A DNA stretch of 64,000 nt from Sphingobacterium thalpophilum (lineage in GTDB: Bacteria; Bacteroidota; Bacteroidia; Sphingobacteriales; Sphingobacteriaceae), in NCBI GenBank assembly GCA_945868825.1, contig CAMBMM010000002.1, forward strand, positions 180,252 to 244,251, written 5' to 3'. The notes beneath the pieces are model-generated. The model ran no database searches and was not told the origin of the DNA. It saw nothing but the letters and a program-made list of their open reading frames with translations. Both the position numbers and the translations under genes were made by a program. Shown piece by piece: positions 17,051 to 24,768 of this stretch (positions are counted from its first letter, which is position 1; every line of letters starts with the position of its first letter).

Positions 17051-19921
17051 ATGAAGAGAATTATCTTATTCATTCTATTGCCTTTTAGTTTAATGGGCCA
17101 AAACACCATTGGCTTGCCAGATATTGTAAATCATACCAAACAAACCTATGGCGCTGGTTTACAAAATTGGGATATTAAACAAGATGAAACTGGCTTAATG
17201 TATATAGCCAATAACGAGGGCTTATTAACTTACGATGGAAGTTATTGGCACGTATACCCCCTACCTAACAAAACCATTGTACGAGCTATAGAAATTAAGG
17301 ATGAGAAGATTTATGTTGGCGGGCAAGACGAGCTTGGCTATTTCAGCCCGACACAAAATGGGACTTTGGCTTATCACAGCTTGGTATCAGCCTTGCCAAG
17401 CAAAGTGCGATCATTTGGAGATGTATGGGATATTGTAAGTATAAATAAACAAGTTTTTTTTAGAACCAGTGGGGCTATTTTTAAGTTGAGTGAAGGACGC
17501 ATGAGTGTGTATGCCCCAAATTCAGAATGGTCGTTTTTAGGCATAAGCGAAGGCAAGATATATGCCCACGATTTTAAAACCGGGCTTAAAACTTTTGAAG
17601 ATAACGCATGGGTACCCCTACCGAATCAAGAAAAATTGCCTCCATCGGTAATTCCTACCGCAATATTGCCCCTAAAAAATGGTACATCTTTATTAAGCAC
17701 ACTTAAACACGGACTGTATACGATTGATAAAGATGGTATAACCAAACTCCAAAAAAACACAAATGCCCTTTTTGAAAATGAACGCCTCTACTCAGCTACT
17801 GCTATTGATGGAAAAAGTATTGCACTAGCCACTACCAATGGCGGTGTATATATCATTAATCTCAATGGAGATATTCTACAAGGATTTTCTAAAAGAGAGG
17901 GATTGCAAACCAACAATATTTTAAGTGTTTTTGCCGATAAAGAAAATAATTTATGGCTGGGCTTAGATAATGGAATTGATTTTGTAGCATACAACAGTCC
18001 CATTAAACAATTGAACCCGTTGTTGCAAAATGCTTCGGGCTATACGGCCATGGTATTTGAAAATAAATTTTGGTTGGGTACGTCTAGTGGTTTATATACT
18101 GTTCCCTTACAAAACACTAGCGACCTTAGTTTTAGCAAGGGAGCATTTAGTTTAGTTGCAAATACCAAAGGGCAAACATGGAACTTATCAAAAATTAATG
18201 ATCAGTTGTTTTTGGGACACCACGAAGGTGCATTTATGATTAAAAACAATGCTGCAGTTCCTTTAGCAAGTGGAAAAGGTTTTTGGAATTTTTTGGCGTT
18301 AAGCGCAACTATGCCTAGTTCAGAAATTATTGCAGGAACGTATACTGGCTTAGTAAGCTTTAAAACACAAGGTAACACTCTTATTAAAAAAGATGACTTA
18401 TTGGGTAATTTCAAAGAATCATCTCGTTTCGTTAGTATAGACGATGGCGGAAATATCTGGGTATCGCATCCGTATCATGGTGTTTTTAAATTGGTTAAAC
18501 AAGCAAATAGGCCCATATCAATATCTAAGTATTCCGAAAAAAAAGGATTAACCTCTAGTATGGATAATCAGGTTTTTAAAATCAATAACCAAATTTTGGT
18601 GGGTACCCAAAAAGGGGTATATCAATACGAGGCAGAAAAAAATCGGTTTAAACCAGCACCATTTTATCAGAAGCTTCTAGGTAAAAAAAGTATTCGTTAC
18701 TTAAAAGAAGATGGAATGGGTAATATTTGGTTTATACACGAAAAAACATTGGGTGTAATAGATGTTAGCGACAAACAAGCAAGGATAATTTATCTCCCAG
18801 AACTTACAGGTAAACTGCTAAGCGGTTTCGAATATATTTACCCCTATAACATGCAAAATATTTTTATTGCAGGCGAAAAGGGTGTATTCAATGTGAATTA
18901 TGAAAAATATAAATCCAACATACCCAACCTACGTGTAAGCATACGTTCGGTTAAAATTAGCGGTCAGAAAGATAGCGTACTTTTTGGTGGATATCGTATT
19001 ACAAAGATCCGAAATGAAAATCCAAAAATTGGACATACCTGGAAAAATATGCGTTTCGAATTCTCTGCTGCAGTATTCGCAAGCTTATCTACATTAGAAT
19101 ACAGCTACCGAGTAAAGGAATTAGATAATACATGGTCTGAATGGAGCCCACGTACCGAAAAGGAATTCACAACACTGCCTGCCGGTAGCTATACCTTTGA
19201 AGTAAAAGTTCGCAATAATTTGGGTAACGAATCGCCTATAGCCAGTTACCAATTTGAAATTGTACCACCTTGGTATCTAACGCTCTGGGCAAAACTAATT
19301 TATGCCGGCTTGGTGTATGTGGGTATTGTATTTTTACATACTTGGTATAAACGTAAATTGCGATTACAACAAGGCAAACATAACGATGAACAACAGAAAC
19401 TTAAATATATACACGAGCTTGAGCTCTCTAAAACAGAGAGTGAGTTGGTTAACCTACGCAACGAAAAGTTAGAAACTGAAATTACGTTGATGAATACAGA
19501 ATTAGCCTCTGCAGCTATGCATTTGCTTAAAAAAGGTGAGGTTTTGGCTAAAAATAAGGAGGAGTTAAGCAAGGTATTAAAAGTGGTTGATCATCCAGAA
19601 GCAATTATTGAGCTAAAGAAAATGATGCGGAACTTAAATGATGATGAAAAAATGGACCAAGAATGGGAAAGTTTTAGTAAACATTTTGATAAAGTACATA
19701 GTGACTTTTTAGCAGGCCTAAAAGAAAAGTACCCGACAATAACCCCAAATGAATTAAAATTATCGGCCTACTTACGTATGAATTTATCTACCAAAGAAAT
19801 AGCTCAATTAACCAATATTTCGGTTAGAGGCGTAGAAATTGGCCGGTATAGACTGCGAAAAAAACTCGAAATTCCAAGTGAACAAAATTTATTTGACTAT
19901 TTAATGGGCTTTAAACACTAA
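17051..19921 (+). CDS. Membrane-spanning glycan sensor-regulator: beta-propeller, Y_Y_Y domain, LuxR-type HTH
   Basis: 956 residues with a signal peptide (ending LMGQ). A periplasmic two-component-regulator-type propeller (about 25-640) holds repeats such as NNILSVFADKENNLWLGLDNG. A Y_Y_Y domain (about 660-735), one membrane helix (about 745-766), a cytoplasmic coiled coil (about 775-830) and a C-terminal LuxR/GerE helix-turn-helix (about 896-942, LSTKEIAQLTNISVRGVE) follow. There is no histidine kinase or receiver, so sensing and DNA binding are in one chain. It is divergent from the glucan locus and most likely activates it when oligosaccharide binds. The stop overlaps the stop of the opposite gene. 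Confidence 0.9.
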   Translation: MKRIILFILLPFSLMGQNTIGLPDIVNHTKQTYGAGLQNWDIKQDETGLMYIANNEGLLTYDGSYWHVYPLPNKTIVRAIEIKDEKIYVGGQDELGYFSPTQNGTLAYHSLVSALPSKVRSFGDVWDIVSINKQVFFRTSGAIFKLSEGRMSVYAPNSEWSFLGISEGKIYAHDFKTGLKTFEDNAWVPLPNQEKLPPSVIPTAILPLKNGTSLLSTLKHGLYTIDKDGITKLQKNTNALFENERLYSATAIDGKSIALATTNGGVYIINLNGDILQGFSKREGLQTNNILSVFADKENNLWLGLDNGIDFVAYNSPIKQLNPLLQNASGYTAMVFENKFWLGTSSGLYTVPLQNTSDLSFSKGAFSLVANTKGQTWNLSKINDQLFLGHHEGAFMIKNNAAVPLASGKGFWNFLALSATMPSSEIIAGTYTGLVSFKTQGNTLIKKDDLLGNFKESSRFVSIDDGGNIWVSHPYHGVFKLVKQANRPISISKYSEKKGLTSSMDNQVFKINNQILVGTQKGVYQYEAEKNRFKPAPFYQKLLGKKSIRYLKEDGMGNIWFIHEKTLGVIDVSDKQARIIYLPELTGKLLSGFEYIYPYNMQNIFIAGEKGVFNVNYEKYKSNIPNLRVSIRSVKISGQKDSVLFGGYRITKIRNENPKIGHTWKNMRFEFSAAVFASLSTLEYSYRVKELDNTWSEWSPRTEKEFTTLPAGSYTFEVKVRNNLGNESPIASYQFEIVPPWYLTLWAKLIYAGLVYVGIVFLHTWYKRKLRLQQGKHNDEQQKLKYIHELELSKTESELVNLRNEKLETEITLMNTELASAAMHLLKKGEVLAKNKEELSKVLKVVDHPEAIIELKKMMRNLNDDEKMDQEWESFSKHFDKVHSDFLAGLKEKYPTITPNELKLSAYLRMNLSTKEIAQLTNISVRGVEIGRYRLRKKLEIPSEQNLFDYLMGFKH

Positions 19922-20772
19922 TACGTAGTGGTCATATCTTCGGCTACACAAATGATGTAATCGGCCTTGTTTTTGTTTTCTGAAAGCAATTTGCCCAACT
20001 CTTTTTGGCTCACCGTAGTTACTGTGGCCACCTTAAGCGTGGCTTGTGCTTGTTTCAAATACCATCCAATGCCTTCGTAATTTTCGGAATGGTAGCTGCC
20101 GTTGTAGTGAATAAATAAATGGTCTGGTTTACGTGTTTTTAAGATGAAATGAGCCATGGTAGCGTCTTTACTAGCTTGAGCTTTTACCATATTAATGGTT
20201 CCGTGCCCAGCCATCATAGTTAATATATTTTTATAACCAGGCAAATCGGCATTAAAGCTAATGGGCAAAGGGGCAAGTTGCAATTTTTGTAAAGTACTTA
20301 AGGTATCTAAAGCCTCAAATCCGCCTTTAGAAACCAGAGAAGCATACTTTCTGGGAATATTGGTGGCGGTAAACGTTAGTTTATTTACTTTCGCAAAATC
20401 TACCAATGGTGCATAATCTGTGGTATAGTTTTTCCATAAACGAGCGGCAGAATCTAGCCCTTTTGCAGAGAGTTTACCTGCCAAATAAGCATCTAAAGCT
20501 GCCTGATTATCTTGTTCAAACATCTCAGCGCCCAAATTCAACTTTCGGGTTTTGGCGCAATCTGAAGTAATGCCCAATTCCATCCAATGACTTATAGGAT
20601 TGTTATGAAACTCTCCAATAAGTACCACATCTTGCTTGCACAGTTGTGTAATCATCTTTGTATAAGAAACCTTTTTACCTTGGGCATTATACAATACATA
20701 AGCCGGTTTTTGTTGGGCGCTACAAAGTACTACACCAAAGCATGCAGCCATTAAGAAGAGTGCGTTTTTCAT
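19918..20772 (-). CDS. ChaN-family (haem-binding/Tiki superfamily) secreted protein
   Basis: About 284 residues after choosing the ATG at 20772, which begins a signal peptide (FGVVLCSAQQ). The ChaN domain shows VVLIGEFHNNPISHW near residue 45, GAEMFEQDNQ near 75, and AGHGTINMVKA near 195, keeping the Glu/His positions of the family. Campylobacter ChaN binds haem and takes part in iron acquisition; whether this copy does so is unknown. The Cys before SAQQ could be a lipobox, but the context is imperfect. It lies beyond a hairpin terminator after the M1 peptidase gene. Confidence 0.8.
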   Translation of the reverse strand: MKNALFLMAACFGVVLCSAQQKPAYVLYNAQGKKVSYTKMITQLCKQDVVLIGEFHNNPISHWMELGITSDCAKTRKLNLGAEMFEQDNQAALDAYLAGKLSAKGLDSAARLWKNYTTDYAPLVDFAKVNKLTFTATNIPRKYASLVSKGGFEALDTLSTLQKLQLAPLPISFNADLPGYKNILTMMAGHGTINMVKAQASKDATMAHFILKTRKPDHLFIHYNGSYHSENYEGIGWYLKQAQATLKVATVTTVSQKELGKLLSENKNKADYIICVAEDMTTTY

Positions 20773-20789
20773 AGGGGATATGATTAACA

Positions 20790-20818
20790 ACAAAAGCGCC
20801 CTTGGGGGGCGCTTTTGT
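20790..20818 (-). terminator. Intrinsic terminator after the M1 peptidase gene
   Basis: Arms ACAAAAGCGCC and GGCGCTTTTGT enclose a short CCTTGGGG-type loop, in the 56-bp gap between the M1 gene stop and the ChaN start. The A/T flanks make it usable in either direction. Confidence 0.7.
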
Positions 20819-20828
20819 AAACGGTTTA

Positions 20829-23162
20829 TTATTTTTTCTGAGCTTCTTGCATCGGGTTAGTACCAGATGAGGCTCCACGAATACTTTGTTGTTGTCTGTA
20901 TAAATCGAAACGTGATGGCGCAAACCTACGGGGCCAAGAATTATTCACTTCATCAATATCGGCCGTTTCACGGTTAGGATCTAAACGAATAGACGCCACC
21001 TCTTTATCTTTTGCGAAAACTTTGGTTACTTTTTGTTCGTCTTTGCGCCAAATATAGGCCGGTATTTTATCAACTTCTTTGGTGCCATCAGTAAACGTCC
21101 ACTCCACAATAAGCGGCATTACCAAGCCACCTTTATTTTCGAAATCAATTTCATAAAAATTACGTTTCTTGTCATAAACTGCTTTATCGGCCGTACTTAA
21201 GTTGTTGTAAAATTTATCGTAAGCGATTTTTGATGATGGGGTAATGGCATAGCGATCCCATTTATTATAAAAGTCTAATAATGTAGTGTCTGCTTCAACA
21301 GCAAAAGTAAGCCCAGCATCTTTGTTGCGTTTACGACTAATTACATACCCTTCATGGTCTGCCTTTTGCTTATCATAAGCAAGCTCCACTTCCGGATTTT
21401 TGGTATTCATGCGGAAATAACGCACATCGTTAATGGCAATATCAACCGGGGTAGTTTCATAAAACCAGCCTCTCCAAAACCAATCTAAATCAACTGCCGA
21501 TGCATCTTCCATGGTACGGAAAAAATCGGCTGGCGTAGGGTGACGGAAAGCCCAGCGTTGGGCATATTCTTTAAATGCATAATCGAATAATTCACGGCCC
21601 ATTACCGTTTCACGCAAAATGTTTAGTGCTGTGGCTGGTTTAGCATAGGCATTGGGGCCAAAGCGGATGATGTTTTCAGAATTGGTCATAATTGGCTCTA
21701 ACTCGTTTTTAGGGAGCTTCATATAATCAACAATTTTATGTGCCGGCCCACGACTAGATGGGTAATTGTTATCAAATTCTTGTTCGGTTAAATACTGAAC
21801 AAAGGTGTTTAATCCCTCATCCATCCAGGTCCACTGGCGCTCATCCGAATTCACAATCATTGGAAAGAAATTGTGCCCCACCTCGTGTATAATTACCCCA
21901 ATCATTCCATATTTAATAGATTCTGAATAGGTGCCATCTTTTTCAGCACGACCATAGTTGAAACAAATCATGGGATATTCCATGCCACTAGCTGCTTCTA
22001 CCGAAATGGCCACCGGATAAGTATAGGGAATGGTGTATTTTGAATAGGTTTTAATGGTATGCGCTACCACCTTGGTAGAGTATTTGCTATATAAAGGGTA
22101 AGCCTCCGGACCATAGTACGACATGGCCATTACTTTTCTACCCCCTTCTACTTGAGCAGGCATAGCATCCCACACCAATCTACGAGACGATACAAAAGCG
22201 AAATCACGCACATTCTCGGCTACATACGTCCAGGTTTTTTTGGCTTTAGCTTTGCCTTTCATGGCTTGTTTAGCTTCATCAAGTGTAATTACTTCTAGGG
22301 GTGCGTTCGCATTTTGCGCTTGTTGCCATCTGCGGTATTGTGTTGCTGTAAGCACTTGGCTATAGTTTTGGCATTCGCCAGTAGCGCCTACAACATGATC
22401 GGCCGGAACGGTAATATTTACCTTATAGTCGCCAAACGTTAAAGCAAACTCTCCCGAACCCACAAATTGCTTGTTTTGCCATCCCTGAAAATCAGAATAA
22501 ACTGCCATACGTGGATACCATTGTGCATTGGTATACAAGTAATTTCCATCTTCAGCAAAATATTCATAGCCTCCACGGCCTCCACGTACCATGCGATCGG
22601 TAATGTTATACGACCACTCTACTTTATAGCGAAAACGTTCGCCAGGTTGTAAGGTTTTAGGCAATTCTATACGCATCATGGTTTGGTTAATGGTATAGCG
22701 TAATGGAATCCCATTTTCGGTAGTAATTTTTGCAATTTTCACCCCAGCATCTTCGGTAAAACCAGCAATGGCTTGCAATTCGCTTGCGCTCATTTGCTCA
22801 CGCATTTTACTACCATTAAATAGTTGATTATCGCTTTTAGCTTGATGTTCGTTTTCATCTAACTGCATCCACAAATAGCTAAGTGGATCTGGCGATTGGT
22901 TGAAATAGGTAATAGTTTCGGCACCAACGATGCGTTGTTTTACATCATCAATTTCTACGTTAATGTCGTAATCGGCTTTTTGCTGCCAATATTTAGGGCC
23001 CGGTGCGCCCGAAGCCGAACGGTACATATTGGGCGTTTGAAGCATGGTTCCTAATTGTTCAAACTTATTCCCGTGGTTAGAGCCAGGGTTGTTTAAATTT
23101 TGCGCCAGTGCTATGCTTGCAGTAAGCATAAAAAGGCAAAACAGGTTCAGCGATTTTTTCAT
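20829..23162 (-). CDS. Secreted M1-family zinc metallopeptidase
   Basis: About 777 residues with a signal peptide (TASIALAQ). The M1 catalytic domain contains the exopeptidase-type ASGMEYP motif near residue 395 and the zinc site HEVGHNFFPMIVNSDE near 425. The third ligand Glu and the MDEGLNTF segment follow. The C-terminus is unusually long and ends in a basic, Gln-rich tail. It is thought to trim peptides in the periplasm or outside. The ATG at 23162 is chosen for the signal peptide; upstream in-frame codons run into hupE. It starts 2 nt after the hupE stop, so it is co-transcribed with it. Confidence 0.92.
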   Translation of the reverse strand: MKKSLNLFCLFMLTASIALAQNLNNPGSNHGNKFEQLGTMLQTPNMYRSASGAPGPKYWQQKADYDINVEIDDVKQRIVGAETITYFNQSPDPLSYLWMQLDENEHQAKSDNQLFNGSKMREQMSASELQAIAGFTEDAGVKIAKITTENGIPLRYTINQTMMRIELPKTLQPGERFRYKVEWSYNITDRMVRGGRGGYEYFAEDGNYLYTNAQWYPRMAVYSDFQGWQNKQFVGSGEFALTFGDYKVNITVPADHVVGATGECQNYSQVLTATQYRRWQQAQNANAPLEVITLDEAKQAMKGKAKAKKTWTYVAENVRDFAFVSSRRLVWDAMPAQVEGGRKVMAMSYYGPEAYPLYSKYSTKVVAHTIKTYSKYTIPYTYPVAISVEAASGMEYPMICFNYGRAEKDGTYSESIKYGMIGVIIHEVGHNFFPMIVNSDERQWTWMDEGLNTFVQYLTEQEFDNNYPSSRGPAHKIVDYMKLPKNELEPIMTNSENIIRFGPNAYAKPATALNILRETVMGRELFDYAFKEYAQRWAFRHPTPADFFRTMEDASAVDLDWFWRGWFYETTPVDIAINDVRYFRMNTKNPEVELAYDKQKADHEGYVISRKRNKDAGLTFAVEADTTLLDFYNKWDRYAITPSSKIAYDKFYNNLSTADKAVYDKKRNFYEIDFENKGGLVMPLIVEWTFTDGTKEVDKIPAYIWRKDEQKVTKVFAKDKEVASIRLDPNRETADIDEVNNSWPRRFAPSRFDLYRQQQSIRGASSGTNPMQEAQKK

Positions 23163-23164
23163 GT

Positions 23165-23746
23165 TTATGATAGGAGTGTGGGTAATCGTTCTAAAGTTAA
23201 TAGTAGTGCTATACCAAATATAGCAGAAGATAAGAATAGTACCCAATTTTTACGTGAAATATGTAGCGATTTGAGTGCCACTTGGCTTAGCAGTAAGAAT
23301 ATGCTTACCACAATAAGTTGTCCGGCCTCTAAACCTATATTAAAAGCGAAGAGTTGACTAATAATTGAATCTTGTGTGCCTAATAGGCTTTTTAAATAGG
23401 CAGAAAAGCCCAGGCCGTGTATCAATCCGAAAATAAGCGTAATAAAATACGTGCCTCCTTGAGTTTGGGTATAGGGTTTATATAAATTTACAGCGCAAGT
23501 AGCCAAAATGGTTATGGGGATTAAAAATTCAATCCAGTTGGGAGAAATAAATACCAAGTTAAACACACTTAAGGCCAAGGTAATACTATGCCCAATGGTA
23601 AAGGCGGTAACCATACCCAATATCTTGCGCCAATCTGCCAGCACGTAGGTAGCACACATGGCGGCCACGAACAATATGTGATCGTAACCACGCCAATCTA
23701 AAATATGTTGCCAACCCAGTTCGAAGTATAAAGCAAAATCTTGCAT
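23165..23746 (-). CDS. HupE/UreJ-family membrane protein
   Basis: 193 residues with about six hydrophobic helices. Conserved polar residues typical of the HupE/UreJ family are present: H-x8-DH in HILDWRGYDHILF, GHS in FTIGHSITLAL, and HGLGFS. Relatives act as nickel or cobalt permeases, but in Bacteroidetes this subgroup has no proven substrate. It is followed 2 nt later by the M1 peptidase. Its first eight codons belong to an ~80-bp sequence repeated ~480 bp upstream, beside the DUF6702 gene. Confidence 0.85.
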   Translation of the reverse strand: MQDFALYFELGWQHILDWRGYDHILFVAAMCATYVLADWRKILGMVTAFTIGHSITLALSVFNLVFISPNWIEFLIPITILATCAVNLYKPYTQTQGGTYFITLIFGLIHGLGFSAYLKSLLGTQDSIISQLFAFNIGLEAGQLIVVSIFLLLSQVALKSLHISRKNWVLFLSSAIFGIALLLTLERLPTLLS

Positions 23747-23803
23747 TAAATTCTTTTTTTTGATTTGGCCTTTAAAGTAGGGTTTTTGTTGTTTTATACC
23801 AAA
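23723..23803. repeat. Direct repeat copy A (hupE start region), ~80 bp
   Basis: 81 bp covering the first eight hupE codons and upstream DNA, ending in TTTTATACCAAA. It matches 24200-24280 over its whole length with roughly 80-85 % identity by eye. Shared blocks include GCAAAATCTTGCATTAAATT and GTAGGGTTTT. Confidence 0.8.
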
Positions 23804-23812
23804 TGGGGGGTT

Positions 23813-23875
23813 GGGCTTTTTGCTTTAATTACCCACGTGTTTTAGGAGAGGGTGCCCGAAGGGCGGGGTGGTAAA
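23813..23875. repeat. Dispersed GGGCGGGGTGGT repeat, copy 1
   Basis: A block beginning GGGCTTTTT, with TTTAATT, a C/G-rich inverted core and CCGAAGGGCGGGGTGGTAAA at the end. It recurs in the same orientation at 24000-24059. Its 3' end can pair (GGGTGG with CCACCC, 23866-23883). Similar blocks are common between genes in Sphingobacteriaceae (recollection, not searched). Confidence 0.75.
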
Positions 23876-23905
23876 AGCCACCCAACTAGCAGTTTTTTAT
23901 TTTAC

Positions 23906-23993
23906 CTTTTTGCTTGATCAAAAAGCTAAGAAAAAATCAAGACCAAACGATGCTTCTGCGCACAGGGCTTTTACGCTGGCCCGCCGTTTGGTC
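23906..23993. repeat. Structured extragenic element with two inverted repeats
   Basis: CTTTTTG-CTTGAT-CAAAAAG (23906-23925) forms one hairpin. GACCAAACG (23941-23949) pairs with CGTTTGGTC (23985-23993), with an inner GGGC/GCCC pair. No reading frame of note. It resembles a repetitive extragenic palindrome or small structured RNA; which one cannot be told from one copy. Confidence 0.55.
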
Positions 23994-23999
23994 GGGCTG

Positions 24000-24059
24000 G
24001 GGCTTTTTCTTTAATTCCCCTCCTATTTAGGAGGGGTGACCGAAGGGCGGGGTGGTAAA
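24000..24059. repeat. Dispersed GGGCGGGGTGGT repeat, copy 2
   Basis: Second copy of the block at 23813-23875. Its inverted core CCCCTCCTATTTAGGAGGGG is more perfect here, giving a clear hairpin. The two copies bracket the structured element in direct orientation. Confidence 0.75.
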
Positions 24060-24074
24060 TTCATCCGCCTTTAA

Positions 24075-24174
24075 CAAGTTTCATTGGCAAAGTAACCATT
24101 TGCACCGCCACAGTAAAGAGTTTTATCAGCGCAGTAGCCATTTGCACTGCCACAGTAAGGAGTTTCATTGGTGC
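24075..24174. repeat. 42-bp tandem repeat, two units plus a partial
   Basis: Units at 24091-24132 and 24133-24174 differ at a few bases (shared core CATTTGCAC-GCCACAGTAA), preceded by a partial unit from about 24075. The length is a multiple of three, so one frame reads a 14-residue HLHCHSKEF-type repeat. No start or ribosome site supports translation. Confidence 0.75.
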
Positions 24175-24199
24175 AGGAAGATTTCACAGCGCCGCAGTA

Positions 24200-24280
24200 G
24201 AAGATATACAGCAAAATCTTGCATTAAATTCTTTTTAGTAATTTGGCTATTAATGTAGGGTTTTGCCCTTTTATACCAAA
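24200..24280. repeat. Direct repeat copy B, upstream of the DUF6702 gene
   Basis: 81 bp that still contains the reverse complement of the hupE start codon region (CAAAATCTTGCAT) although no hupE follows. It ends in TTTTATACCAAA, 9 nt before the DUF6702 ATG. It is the partner of 23723-23803. Confidence 0.8.
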
Positions 24281-24289
24281 CTCGTACCC

Positions 24290-24766
24290 ATGATGTTACA
24301 TATTTTCAGCCTGCTAATGGCACTACTACACCCTTATTATGTGAGTGTAACCGAAATTAAACACAATGCCAAGGCACAAAGCATAGAAGTAAGCTGCCGC
24401 ATGTTTAGCGATGATGTGGAGACTGCGTTAAAAAAGATAAGTGCTGACCGGGTGGATATTTTGAATCCTAAAAGTAAGGCGCAAATAGATCTATTGGTTA
24501 GTAAGTATGTTCCACAACATGTAAAAATAGTGGTGAATGGTAAACCCATTGAGTTACAGTATATAGGTTACGAATTCGAAAGTGAGGCTATTTGGTGTTA
24601 TTTTGAAGCTAAAAATGTGCGCTCTGTAAAACGCATTTCGGTAACCAATAATTTGCTGTACGCCGAGCATGCCGAACAAATTAACATGATGCACGTAACC
24701 GTAAACGGCGAACGTAAAAGTACGAAGCTAGATAATCCGCAAAGTTCGGCTGCGTTTAGTTTCTGA
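24290..24766 (+). CDS. DUF6702-family secreted protein
   Basis: 158 residues. A short signal segment (MMLHIFSLLMALL) leads directly into HPYYVSVTEIKHN, the family's diagnostic N-terminus. A beta-rich body of ~120 residues follows, with no recognisable catalytic motif. The family is of unknown function and is often found near M1 peptidases and HupE-like proteins in Bacteroidetes (recollection). The ATG at 24290 (or 24293) is preferred; the TTG-started frame from 24263 reads through repeat copy B. Confidence 0.78.
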   Translation: MMLHIFSLLMALLHPYYVSVTEIKHNAKAQSIEVSCRMFSDDVETALKKISADRVDILNPKSKAQIDLLVSKYVPQHVKIVVNGKPIELQYIGYEFESEAIWCYFEAKNVRSVKRISVTNNLLYAEHAEQINMMHVTVNGERKSTKLDNPQSSAAFSF

Positions 24767-24768
24767 AA

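Noticed and set aside
23813-24174. CRISPR array
   Set aside because: Repeats are few, of unequal type and lack regularly spaced unique spacers; no cas genes are near.
24052-24258. 68-codon frame with His/Ser/Lys repeats
   Set aside because: It is produced by the 42-bp tandem repeat, starts inside a dispersed repeat, has no ribosome site or promoter, and its end runs through repeat copy B.
23723-24280. Insertion sequence with target-site duplication
   Set aside because: No transposase or terminal inverted repeats are present, and flanking repeats of ~80 bp are far too long for a transposon target duplication.
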